Assembly: GCF_958295425.1 (NCBI RefSeq)
Contig: NC_081149.1
Coordinates: forward strand, 12,176,461 to 12,240,460
Source of the DNA: Solea solea
Lineage: Eukaryota > Chordata > Actinopteri > Pleuronectiformes > Soleidae
Length of the DNA: 64,000 bases
Direction of reading: 5' to 3'
Position numbers and translations under genes: made by a program
Part shown: one piece after another, positions 46,540 to 58,424 of the stretch
How positions within the stretch are numbered: position 1 is the stretch's first letter
Layout of the letters: every line of letters begins with the position of its first letter
Notes under the pieces: generated by a model
Told to the model about the DNA's origin: nothing
The model's database searches: none
Seen by the model: only the letters and a program-made list of their open reading frames with translations

Positions 46540-49500
46540 CACCACTGAAGTGGTTTTGTTTAGAGGGTGATGTTGGGAGACTGCTGAATAAGAACAAGAC
46601 ACCAGGCCCACATGGCCTCCTCTCTGGCTAAATGCAGTGCATTTTGGTGCTAGCATATTCCCAGTGTTCATGCTTAGTTAATGCAGCCTGTTGCCCTTTT
46701 ACACATCACTGCTCTTGTGTGTCAGTCACAGGAGAAACTATACCCTCGTGTTGCTGTAGGGCCGCATGGTAACTACCAAAGAGTGACTTAGTCTTTAGAA
46801 TCGACAAATCGCACAAGACATACACACTGCTAGTGAAGTGAGATGTGTGTAGACGGATGGAGTCCAGCTGAAAAGTACTGTTGAAAGGTTTTTGATCTGT
46901 CACACAAGAAACTATGTGCACCTTAAGTGCTTCCACAACATCAAGCCAAAATCGAATGTTTTCTGCTCCCGAAAATTACTTGTTTTGTGTTCTGTGAATC
47001 CGTTTTGCTCAGTGATAAAAGAAAAGGCATGAGAGGGGATTATTCTTAAAGCAGACCTCCAACAACTGTACACATCAATATTAGTTCACTCATCACAGGG
47101 AGTTCTGCTCGGCTCTGCCTGTAAAAAATTGTTGTAAGCTGTAAAAGTAAAAAAGAGTTCTCTGGGGCCAAGCTTCATCGAGTTCGGCTCGTGCTCCAAG
47201 GCAGACGACGTTGAAGCCGCACAATAGTTTAGCGAAACTGAATTAAATGTTCTAATCTTGACAATAACTTTGTAGGTTTGACTTTGGAGTTCCTTTCTGA
47301 AACATTTCTATGTGTTATTTGATGAAATCTTTGATACAATCTTCTCCATGTCGCAAAAGGCATGAAAAGAAATATTTGTCTGGTGGGAAAAAAAAAAGGA
47401 AGCTATCTGTTGTGGTCGCATGGGAAAGTCTGGATAAGCTTGTAATAGGTTACAACTGCAACTGTGGCAACTGTTGCCTTCACAATACAAGAACACACAC
47501 ACATGCCTGATTACTGCTAAAAGCTGTGTGGAGGAGAGAGCGCTGAGAGGACAGCTTTGATGACAGTTTCAATGACACTGATATTAAGAGCATAATGCAG
47601 GTCACTTAGTGACTGCCAATCAGTCAGTCCGGTTCAAAAGTATTAGCACATATTAAACAATCTTATTAAATTTGATTTAAAAGTTGCTGTTTGTAGTTCC
47701 TAAAAATCCCATCTGCTCCAATGTATACGCATATTTATTACTGCAGTCCAACAGGGGAATTCCTCAAGGATTTAAAAGCACCTTAATCCCCCGTTTAAAG
47801 TAACAAAGTCCATGATTAGAACCAGTGATTACACTAGGTCATGCCACTGTGCTGGTGGCACAAGTGAGAGTCTGTATTTGCATAATATTTAAATAAACAT
47901 CACTGGGAATGTGGGCAGTGCAGTTTGACGAGAGGATTAATATTGAGTCTATTTATAAACCTGAGTATCAATGGCATTATTAGTGGCACTTGGCCGGCAT
48001 CCATGTTTGGGGGCCGAGTGTGACTGATGGAGTTTCACCATTTTATTACTAAGTACAGTGCTGTTTGCAGAACTGGAGTACACCTAAGCCTCTGCCTCCC
48101 CAGTCATTCGCTCTCGTGCCAAGTTAATATGACAGTTTTGATGATCTGACTCGCAACAACTGAATATCATGTTATAAAAAGCAGAAGGTAGGGATGAACT
48201 CGCAATTAAATAGTAGCTTGATATGCAGATCAGTAAGAGATCCTGTCAGACCAATGTCAGGGTTACAATTTGAGAATCAAGCAGTGTCGTTTTTATACAA
48301 AATACATCATGGTTAACACTTTTTAAGAATCTGGTCATGACGTTGTATTAGCTTTGTTGCGTCAATGGGGTGAAGTCTGCCATCTCTGATTGCCTTGTTG
48401 AAAGATGCAATGCAGAATTCATATGACTTTGCATTTTCATCTCCACGTCATTTCATCGGTACAGTATACATTAAACTCCCAGAGCGTTTAAATAAACGCA
48501 GAGGTCAATAACAATGTTTCTTTTGCTGAGACAAGATCATAAACCTTCAAATTAGCTGATGTTGCTGTGTTATTTAGTCATTGTGAATGCTGTACCGGTC
48601 ATGAATTAAGGCTGTTGTGTCATAGACAGAGAGTTAGGACCTGCAAGCCTGTGGAGGGAATGTGAGGAATGGGCTGGGCTGCATATAACCTTGGGTTATA
48701 GTGACGATGATGATAAGAATTATGACTTGTTTGGATTCCACTGGTGATGTCTTTCCCCGCTCCCCTCCCCGTCCCTCTCCTCTATGCCACATGTGTGGAT
48801 GAAGATTTATGGATGAACAAGGAGGCAGAAAGGGAGGGATATAGTAATAGGGTTGGAGGAGGAATAAAAAGGTGTGAAACTGAAGATGAGGATTTTATGG
48901 CGCTGCTGTAAACTTTCTTAATGACGTGAATGAAACGTTAAAATGTGAATGGAGTGGTCTCCACATAAGAGACAATCCCTAAATGCAACTCTTGTTTAGG
49001 GACGAGGCATCTGTGGGGTTGGGTAAACACAGGCAGCTTTAAATGCCATATTAAGCTGTCATCCCCTTCAGCTTTCCATTCATTTCCTTGTCTTTCCAGC
49101 TCACACCAACACAGCCTGCACTGCAAATAGGCCAAGGCCTTCCAGTCACAGAAGATGCATTTAGAATCTGGCATACAGTCTATCTGCGTATACTCTGAAC
49201 TAACACATTGCTATGGCTGTGTAAATTGTCTTTGCTAAGGACAATCTATGATCAGGTTCACTTTCCATACCCTCTTTCTTGTAGGACTGCTGTCACTTGA
49301 CTTTGCATCTGTCTGTGATTCATCAAGCACGGCTGCATACCTGTGAGGACTTGTTGATGGCCTTGGTATGAGGTTACGTTACCCTAGACCAGTTAACGGG
49401 GGCCTGTCAGGATATGAGGCTCCTTCTACCATGCAGCCGACAGGCCTGTGAAGAGGTTTACTATTCACTACACAAATGCTACCCTCCAATTACAAGGAGC

Positions 49501-51380
49501 TGGACATGTAGATGTCCAATATCCTGGGTCAGAATCACAAATACTTCAACAGGCCTTCAGAGTAATAAATGCACAGTGAACTTGCTAATTCAATCTTTTT
49601 TTTCCACAACATTTTTTTTTAAATAATTTAGTGCAATACCCACTCAAGCAGAAAAAAGTCGCCATATTTTTTTCTACAAAATAAAATATTAATGATCAAA
49701 AGATCCACCAGGATTTAGCTTTAAATTGCATAGTTCATGTTTACCCAAAGTGAACCATCCTGACACATGCAAGCACTGAGAGAAGGAGCCAGAGGTAGAA
49801 GACGACATCATTTGTCTTAACCAAGATGGTGTAAGCTAAATAGGGAACATTTGCCAACGGACCATCACAAGGTCTGTTACATAAACAAGCAATATTGTAG
49901 TATATGTATTCATTTATAAACTTTATTTGAAGAACATGTGACTTATTTGGGGGCATTTATTATTATTAAAAGTTCCACCTAATTCTAACTGCTGACTGAT
50001 GCTATCAAAGTGCATCATGTATTGTGGTTATAATATATTCACATATCTAGCAAACAGAGAAACTACATATACAAATACTTGACCATCTGTATGTTGGGTA
50101 TTTATTTAGTCAGAATTCACAATTTCCATTTTAGTGAAACTGATCCCTGCTCTGCCTCCTACAAAGAGCAAACTAAGGCCTGTTTCAGTAGCATTGATGG
50201 CCCCTGGCAGTAATACAAGTAATTAAAGGTTGGGTTGTCTGCACACTCTCGGGAGTGAACCAGAGCCAGAGAACAGGCACACCGGCATCCTGCAACGTTC
50301 AGCAACTCTGCTGCACACGATCCTCTTATTCCAAGCGTCATTCACACCAAAGAGCTCATTGCTACACCAGACAGAACAATTTGTAGCCATTGTGAGAAAC
50401 GATGTTCGGCTTTGTTTTGTTTTTACAATAAATCTGGGGGCTATTAAAGGGGCTGCACCCCTCCCTTCCTACAGGCGCCTTTCTCTTCATGGATCCACAA
50501 GGCCACACCCAGCCACCCCTACTTGAAACTCGAGGCTGTTTATTGGGGTGTGTGCTTCTTCCACAGCTTTCTTTTCCCAGTGTGTTCATACCCACTGAGA
50601 TCAAGACGGCGGGAGGAGTCATATGAGCCGACTGACCGGCAGTCAAATCAGAGCTCAAAAGCTGACAAAATGTGATTAGGATCAAGAGATGGGCAACTAT
50701 TCGTAGTGAGTGGAAACTCTAGAACAAGAGGAGTCTGGGAGACGTTAGTAATATGGTGTTGGGAATATGATATGTGTGATATCAGGACATTGGATTGGAA
50801 CACGTTGGAAAGATATAATCAAATGTAGAGGTGGGATTACTGCATGAAGGAGAATACTGAGTGGAAGGCACGCAGGGGAAATATTTCGGATCTATTCAAT
50901 GCAGCTCATTTATCTCACATCAATGCTGACGTGCATCCTCAGATGCGGACTTTTAAGGACACACCTACAAAAACTTTGATTTTTTTGAATTGGAAGTTGA
51001 GTGAGGGGAAAAAATATATAAAATAACAGTGATTTGGGGGAAGTGCAGATTGGTGAGGGGAGGTGGATGCCAGCAAATGAGACAGTGTAACAGAATGAGG
51101 GAGGCAATCAGGGTCAGATAGATTAGGTGTCTGCAGTGCAGAGATATGACACAAGGTAGTTACACCTGACTTGGCAGAGGCCCCTCCAACAAATCATCAC
51201 GCTCATCTCTCGCTGCTTTTATCTCTTACTTCCTCCTTTCCCTCCCGCCTTCCTTTGACCATTTCCTCATACCTGCATTTGTTTCTCAGCTTTCAAGCAA
51301 ACAGCTGATTTACAGAGCTTTGAGGTCACTGTTGACAAAGGCAGCATTGCATATTTTAGACACCATTAGTGATAAAAAAA
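46540..51380. other. Intergenic between mybpc2 and emc10, part 2
   Basis: Unique-looking DNA of mixed composition with no recognised exon or transposon. Short open frames have no family match. Confidence 0.45.
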
Positions 51381-51386
51381 ACCCCA

Positions 51387-51388
<2 letters not shown>

Positions 51389-51458
<70 letters not shown>
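51389..51458. repeat. (AT)35 microsatellite
   Basis: Seventy bases of AT alternation with one C interruption. Confidence 0.93.
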
Positions 51459-52133
51459 GGGCATACATTGCAACCTGTGGAGTTTATGTCACATATTCCT
51501 GTGCTATTCATGTTTAACTACCTCAGTCATAAACACAATACCGCACATATATGGTAATTCTGCACTGATGAGACTCCACAAATCCGGTTTAGTTTATGGT
51601 TGTAATGAAAAGTCTTATTATCAGTCATGAAAGAAGCCATTTACTGTCCTTTACACACAGTTTTTTCAATCACTCTCATTTACTTGAAACATTCAGGTTA
51701 ATTGGTTTTCTAAAGCCCTGCAGATTATATAATGTAAAGCATATGGACTTAATCTTCTTATAAAATATAATCACATAAAATATTAAGACAGCAATTCATT
51801 TCTACAGTCATAACCGTGAACTGAAGTGTGCTCACATTTGCCCTTTAGCCTGTCGTGCTCTCCTCAGCTAAATGTATTGCATTGAGGATTTACCCTATAT
51901 ACAACACCCGAGTGCCTAAGAATGACTGCAGCATCCATAAACACTGTCATTACAGGCTGCACTCTCCAGCATTTTCTTTACTACTGCTACAACTGGTTTT
52001 TCAATTATTTTAATAAAACAAATACTACGTGACCTGTGCATCAACCACATTGTCTTCCCAAACATAAAAAGCTTTAGATGTTGGTTATTGTACGAGTAAA
52101 GTTAAAGGAATATCTAAAACAGGATTCAGATTA

Positions 52134-52676
52134 TGTTTTGTTTTGTTTTGTTTTGTTTTAAAAGACAGAAATATAGTCCCAATGTAGCTCAAGGACATTG
52201 TTAGTGAAACAGAAAGCAACACAGGGACAGTGAAGATGAGTTTATGGAGATATGATCCTTTTTTTAAGAATTATTTATACTTGTCCTTCCTTTTGGGAAT
52301 TAGTGAATATGAATATAAATAATACTGCCTTGACTAATGTGAAACTATGATTATTACAGAAACTGAGATGCAGAGATTAAAAAAAAAGAAATCAAACATT
52401 CCTTTGTCATTTTACTTGGCTCATCTGAGCTTTTCACTACAATGTCACTCCCACTCTTGTTTTTCATTTTTTATAATCCTACAGGTAGGACCATCTTACC
52501 TGGCTTCTGGGGCTCAGGCATGGCTTTGTCTGTTTATAGCTATTCCTCCAAAAGCGTCTTCCTCCCTCCTTGTCTGTGGCTCTGTCTGTATTTCTTCGTT
52601 CATCCCTTTTTATCACCTCTACACCTCCTACCTCCCTCCACCCTACATCCCTCTCTCTCTGTCAGTCTCTCTCTCT

Positions 52677-52712
<36 letters not shown>
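52134..52712 (+). repeat. (TTTTG)n and (CA)n repeats
   Basis: Five TTTTG units at about 52,134-52,160 and a CA run at 52,678-52,712, the latter after a CT-rich stretch. They create long spurious open frames on the plus strand. Confidence 0.85.
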
Positions 52713-52716
<4 letters not shown>

Positions 52717-53490
52717 AACCCAGTACTACTGCCAGTCAACTTCAACCTCCCTCCCAAGAAATGGAACGAGGAAGGAGGAGAGTGACAGTACGGTTGTCAC
52801 TTGAAACCTTGGCAGGAGTCGCAGAGCTTTGAGGAGGAGAAGGAAGACACCATGAGGGGTAAAAGTAATTCAGAGCCATAAAAAAGTCTGGCCCTCGGGA
52901 AAACCTGCCAGCTGTTTAACTCGTATGCCCTGTAGGAAGAATGACTGATGCTTATCATGATCTGAGTGACAGTTTGACTGAGTGACGTTTAGTTTGCCAG
53001 TAATTAACCCGGGCAAAAACAAAAGTAAAACAAATATTGGGGGTTAGAAGGGGCGCTTATACATTTTGTATGACAAATCCTTTACCCAACATTTATACTT
53101 AATTTGCTCCTTTTTCAAAATTTGAAAACAAAATACCCATAGATCCACTGACACAAGACATGTTGTGCCTCCTGTTTAACTGTTCATTCTTCTCTTTCAT
53201 TTTTCCTTTTTTTGTTACTGTATTTCTTTTGCTCCGATTGACTTTCCAAACGACAGTCTTGTCATATAGAGGTTCTGGTTCAGAGCCTCTCGGTCCCTAG
53301 ACCTGAATCAAAGACTCATCCATGGGTCTAACATGCCAGTTGCAAGTAAATATTTTGTAGAGATTGAACTTCTCATGATAATAATTATTATAATAATAAT
53401 TAAAAATACGAGCCACTCCCCTTTGCTTTACTCTACTTTAAAAAAGGTAAACAGAAACACACAGGTAATCTTAGTTAGGAAGAATGTTGG

Positions 53491-53493
<3 letters not shown>

Positions 53494-53523
<30 letters not shown>
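53494..53523 (+). repeat. (AGC)10 tract
   Basis: Ten uninterrupted AGC units, which would read as poly-Ala or poly-Gln, but without a surrounding gene. It lies 7 kb from the (CTG)11 tract, with CAG on the opposite strand. Confidence 0.93.
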
Positions 53524-53524
<1 letters not shown>

Positions 53525-53599
53525 TTCCTACAGTCTCTGACAACCCCATTTGTTCTCCACTAGCCAAAGCTGTCAACAGGAGATATTTTATGAGACTGG

Positions 53600-56500
53600 A
53601 AGCCTGTGCACAGGGACGTGAGGAACAAGGTCATAGAGTGGAAAGAGGTCGCTAACCTTATGAGTTCCTGGGAAAAAAAAGTAAATAAATATCCCAACCA
53701 ATCACAGACTTTTCAACACTGCAGTTAGACATGTAGTCCTAATGTTTGTTACAGCAAGGCTTTTTCACAGTTACAGTGGTAGAAATACTTCACCACACAG
53801 TAAAGAGAAAATACACAGAATCATATGAGTGACAGAGGTCCATCTGTGGACTGACGCTGAACGACACCGTAGACCAATTATGGATGTTAGAAACATCAGT
53901 GTTAAATTATGCATTTAAGCTCTTTTTCACACTCTATTAATTCATCCCTGTTTTTGAAGTCTGTGCATGTCTTGTGTTTTTCCCAAAGTGCCCGGGCAGC
54001 CATAACCTTGACTATGACAATAAAAAAAAAATCTCTGAGATTCTAATTTCAGAGCAAGAACTAAAGTCAGAAAGAGAAGCAGACATTGGAGAACAGCTAT
54101 TTATGGCAAGTGCAACTTGAGATTCGGATGTTTAAGTGGAAATAAAATATCCTCAAGTAAGTAAGATTATGGAGGAGTCTTTGAATTGCACATAAAACTT
54201 CCCTGAGTCTATTGTGCTGTGTGTTTTAACTTCACATTTTCTGGACTTTTAAACACACTTCTTTGGATTTATTCCACACACGTCCGCGGGTCATCAGAAA
54301 CGATTTGTACTGCGACTGATCTCTTTGAACAGGTTGAAATTTATCAGATATGGTCGAGTCAAAGCGATAATAGGAGACTAACTATAGGTGTCCCACATGA
54401 TGTGAGCCATTAGTGGAGGACACTAAAGTTACACTTGCTTTTGTTAAGCCTCACTGAGGTTTAACGCACATTAAACTGGAGCAGGTTCTCTCCATTTTTA
54501 CGACCACTTTCCCACGACTGGTAGCAACTAAAATTTAAGTTTGTTTTGGAAAAAAATAAAACAAAAAACAAACTGAATTTATTTTGAAAAGATTTGTTTT
54601 ATAAATTAGAACAAGGAGTACAGACACAATTGTGGACTTTTGAGCTTAAAGTATTATTATTGTGTAAACAATGAGGCCTGATTTGGGGCAGCTCCATGCA
54701 ATTATGAAATATTTTGTAACATGCTACCTGAATGTAATCCTCTGATATCATCCATCAAAATATGCTTATCGGTCTGATTTGTTTGTTTCTGTATTTTAAA
54801 CATGTTTTTCCCTGTGTGAGAATACATAAATCAATAAATCAACACATTTGAGCCATGGAGAACATGCATGTTTTTGTACAAAGTCGCTGATGTGTATGAA
54901 TCACATTATACCTGATCAAAATGAGCTAAAGTTAAAAAGAATAATGTGACCTATAAATGAAAGGCCCAGTGTAGAGCCAGTGTTTGGTTTCACTTCATTT
55001 AAACACAATAATTGTTATAGTTACATCTTTAGTAATATTCTTTACTAAGACAGTTTCTGTCAAAAAAAGTTTAATTCAGACATTTAAATAATGTTTAATG
55101 GTTCACCTTAAGTATCCAGGCAAGCAAATAAGACACTGCAGGCTCAGTTATAAGAAAACCTGTCAGGATGCGATGTTTTAGCACGACATTAAAATATTAA
55201 AAACAGCTTCTTGTTTATTTTGTGACTGGTTGGCTCATCTTGTCTGTCTGTGTACACAACATTTATTGCTGATGGCTTTATAACCTGAGAATGTGAACGT
55301 ATCATGTGCCGTCTTACTTCAAACCTAGAACATGCATCATCACATTCTGGTGACGCTCTTTCTCAATTTTTCTTAATGCTCCATTTTTAACACAGTGAGA
55401 GATGAGGTGATGTGATGTGACAGCATCCTCCTTCAAAGTGAAACTCCTGTCATCTTTCCACATAAATATATTTGCTTTCATATCTCAGTAAAAATAGTAA
55501 GGCGACGCCATTGTTTAGGACAGTGACAGAGAGTAATGGGCTGTCCAAGTGAGAGGAAATAAATACAGTAAGGGTCGGAATAGTTTCAATAGTCGAGACA
55601 CAGCAGGGAATTACATGCTTCAGTCACCGCTCAGTACAGCGCGGCTCCTGCCCTCATCTTCAAACCGAACAGGAATCCAAACTGTTTCCAGACAGACAGC
55701 AATACGATAACAATGTCTCAAACACAAGATATCATAAGAAGACATTTAAGAATTAGTGATATGGTGATTCAATTCAATTCAACTCAAAACACTTTATTTG
55801 TCCCAGATGGAAAACTAAAATGCACAGGGAGCACCACATAGGACACAGACAGACCATGAGACATCTGAACAAGCGTAAACATAAAACACCAATGTAAATA
55901 CTGTCTGCAGTGACCGATGGCGAAGTTTGTTGAACCACAACCTTTGCACAAAGCACATAAAAGTAGTTTGTATTAAGGCTAAAAAAATACCTTTTTAATC
56001 TTAAAAGCAATTATACACACTGGACACTGTTTCTATTTTCTGCAGCCAAAGGCAGTTAACACTTTCATATTTAGTTATTATTTTGATATTTATTTATATT
56101 TTATGTATAGCATTTATTTTACACACATGGAAATGTGTTTTCGCAGATAAATTATTGTATAAATGTAGTAGAAAATGATCATCAGGGTCATTGTGGAGCT
56201 TTTTTTTACCCACGTTTTTGGCCTCATACAGGATATTATCAAATGCGTTTTTGTAAATGTCAGAAGAGAATTCACAATCATTCCTCAAGACATCTGTGAG
56301 AAAGTCGAGCCAAAAAAGGGGCAAAAACAAGTCTCGTATTAAAGTTTTGACTTCTTGATTTTTATTTTAAACCTAGAGGATTAACTTTGGATTCAAAAGT
56401 CCTTTTCAGCACTTTGATGCTGCGCTGCTGAAGTTTAAAAATGATGGATGCCTTTCACTTGTATCCACAGAGGCTTTATTGCATGTCAGCAGAACCCTTC

Positions 56501-58250
56501 AGCCAGAAATAAGAATGGAGAAATAACTTACATCAATCATTTGGGGAACAATCCTGCTGCAGCCTCTGTCTTCTTTCTGGGTGTGAAACCCTTTAAGTTA
56601 TGGGCTTCTCTGGCCACAACCCCAATCGGTGAAATCACAGACTCCCTGTCCCTTAGTTGACCCTGGGACTGTTTAAAAGCATTCTGGCAACTGCAAACCC
56701 AGTTAAATCAGTGACTGAAGTCAGAATCCAAAGCGCGTGAGCCCAGCGGAGAAGAATAACAATCTCTAAAGTCTTGTTCAGAGGTGCGACATATTATAGA
56801 CTGTACTCACTAAGCCTATTAAACTGAGAGAATCTTGCTTACAAACCAAGGTCTGAGTTGCTGCCATACTGAACAGAATACTGTGAATCTGTGAACTGCA
56901 GACTAGTATGCACTGACAATGTTGACCTGATCAAATGTATGCAGCTTTAGGAGTTGAAAAACGTGCTGGAATCCAGATTCATAATGCTTAATTCACGTAT
57001 AAGATTACTTTTACAAAGTATGTGCACATTCAAATTCAGCAAATCAGCATGTCCATTCAATATATAATCATGTTTATTTCCATGTCCTACTTTGTATTTT
57101 TGCCTCTATTTAACTGGGACCAGAAAAGGACTAGAAAGAGCAAAACCCTGGTGAAAGTCAAACCCAGGACATGCTTGCATACAATTTAAAGGCTACAGCA
57201 GATGTGCCTGTGACAAACTTGGATTCAAACAGCATCAAACAGCCCCTGAAATCCTCTTCTCCAGTTTTACAGCCTGTAATTACCATGACAAATAACTGGT
57301 CAAGTTCAAAGAGCAGATGAGTGAAACCCAATCACACGTCATGCCAGCTGGATGAATATGTGGTCGAATAGCTAGTAAACTGACACAGGTCTTGGGATCA
57401 GTGTGCAGCTCTGTTTTTACTCTTTAAAGGAACATTTTGGTTAGAAAACAAATCTGGCTGGCACATGCTGACTAAAAGATGTGAAAGCATGACCTTCACT
57501 TTTCATCACAGAACATAAATATTTGCAGTTGTATTGATAAGATGGCTCTTTTAGAGCCTCTTTGAAATTAGGTATGGGTGAAACTGTGGTTGCAGGCCGT
57601 CTTCTGGTCTGTTAGCAGCCTCTGTTGGCCCTGGATGTGTTAGTGCATCCAGAGTCAAAGTGGTAACGAATGTTCACTGCACTGACTTTAAGAGAAACCT
57701 TTTTTTTCTGCCAAGGATGGCAATCGTTTATTTATTTGTTGAGTTTTATCATAGATAGTGATTTATTAATCCAAAATATCATATTAGATTACTTGTTTGG
57801 GTATAAAAGTTTTTCATTACCCTATTCATTCTGATTTACCCGTCTTTGTCACTGCCAAATTATAGAGCAACACAATCTGACATTTGAGCAGCCAACAATA
57901 GAAATCATAACTGTTTTCATTTTTCCATGCAAATGTAATTGACATGGTACAAGACAGCCATACAGATTCCTCCTGGTTCATTATTCGAATTCTGTCATCA
58001 GAGTTATGTCACAAAGTATTGTTATTACTTAAAGAAATGCAAATTTAAATAATAATAATAAAAAAACTTGATAGACAAAGTCAACATTTTTCCACATGGC
58101 AGCACTGATATAAACACAGTAGATGACAGCACTGCATGATGTCAGCAATGAAAAGAAAAGAAAAGAAAGAAAGGAACAGAAGAACATTTTGTTTGAGTCT
58201 TGTAGTTTATATGTTGAGGAAATTAGAATCCACTGGATGTTATCGTAGGC
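53600..58250. other. Intergenic between mybpc2 and emc10, part 3
   Basis: No gene recognised. A short interspersed fragment near 55,766-55,810 contains CACTTTATTTGTCCCAGATG, a motif frequent in fish repeats. An AAAGA run lies at about 58,150-58,173, just upstream of emc10. Confidence 0.45.
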
Positions 58251-58266
58251 CTTTGTTGTGAAAAAT

Positions 58267-58275
58267 ACCGGAAGC
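58267..58275 (+). promoter_or_regulatory. ETS/GABP-like site in emc10 promoter
   Basis: ACCGGAAGC matches the ETS core CCGGAAG and lies 57 bp before the start codon. No TATA box is visible. A TATA-less promoter with an ETS site close to the start is usual for housekeeping genes, as expected for an EMC subunit. Functional use is inferred. Confidence 0.35.
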
Positions 58276-58331
58276 GTTAGTGTTGTAGTGACGAGTCACC
58301 TCGACAGTCTTCCGCTGCTTTTCCTGTCAGA

Positions 58332-58424
58332 ATGGCTCGTCTATTCCCTTTTAAAATCGCGATTATTTCCACTGTTTTGTTCCTCGTATGCACGAATTTT
58401 GTATGTTGTAATACTGGCAGACGG
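58332..58424 (+). CDS. emc10: emc10 exon 1: start and signal peptide
   Basis: Encodes [20 protein letters not shown] then [12 protein letters not shown] basic n-region, a hydrophobic core of about 14 residues and a Cys-rich end look like a cleavable signal peptide, as in human EMC10. The ATG has A at -3 (cagaATGG context) and G at +4. Donor CGG|gtaagt, phase 0. Confidence 0.93.

Noticed and set aside
51320..51557. Open frames with repeated Ile-Tyr
   Set aside because: Direct translation of the (AT)n microsatellite.
52347..52832. 161-codon plus-strand open frame, the longest in the window
   Set aside because: It runs through a CT-rich tract and a CA repeat (poly His-Thr), overlaps two other open frames over the same repeat, and has no family similarity.
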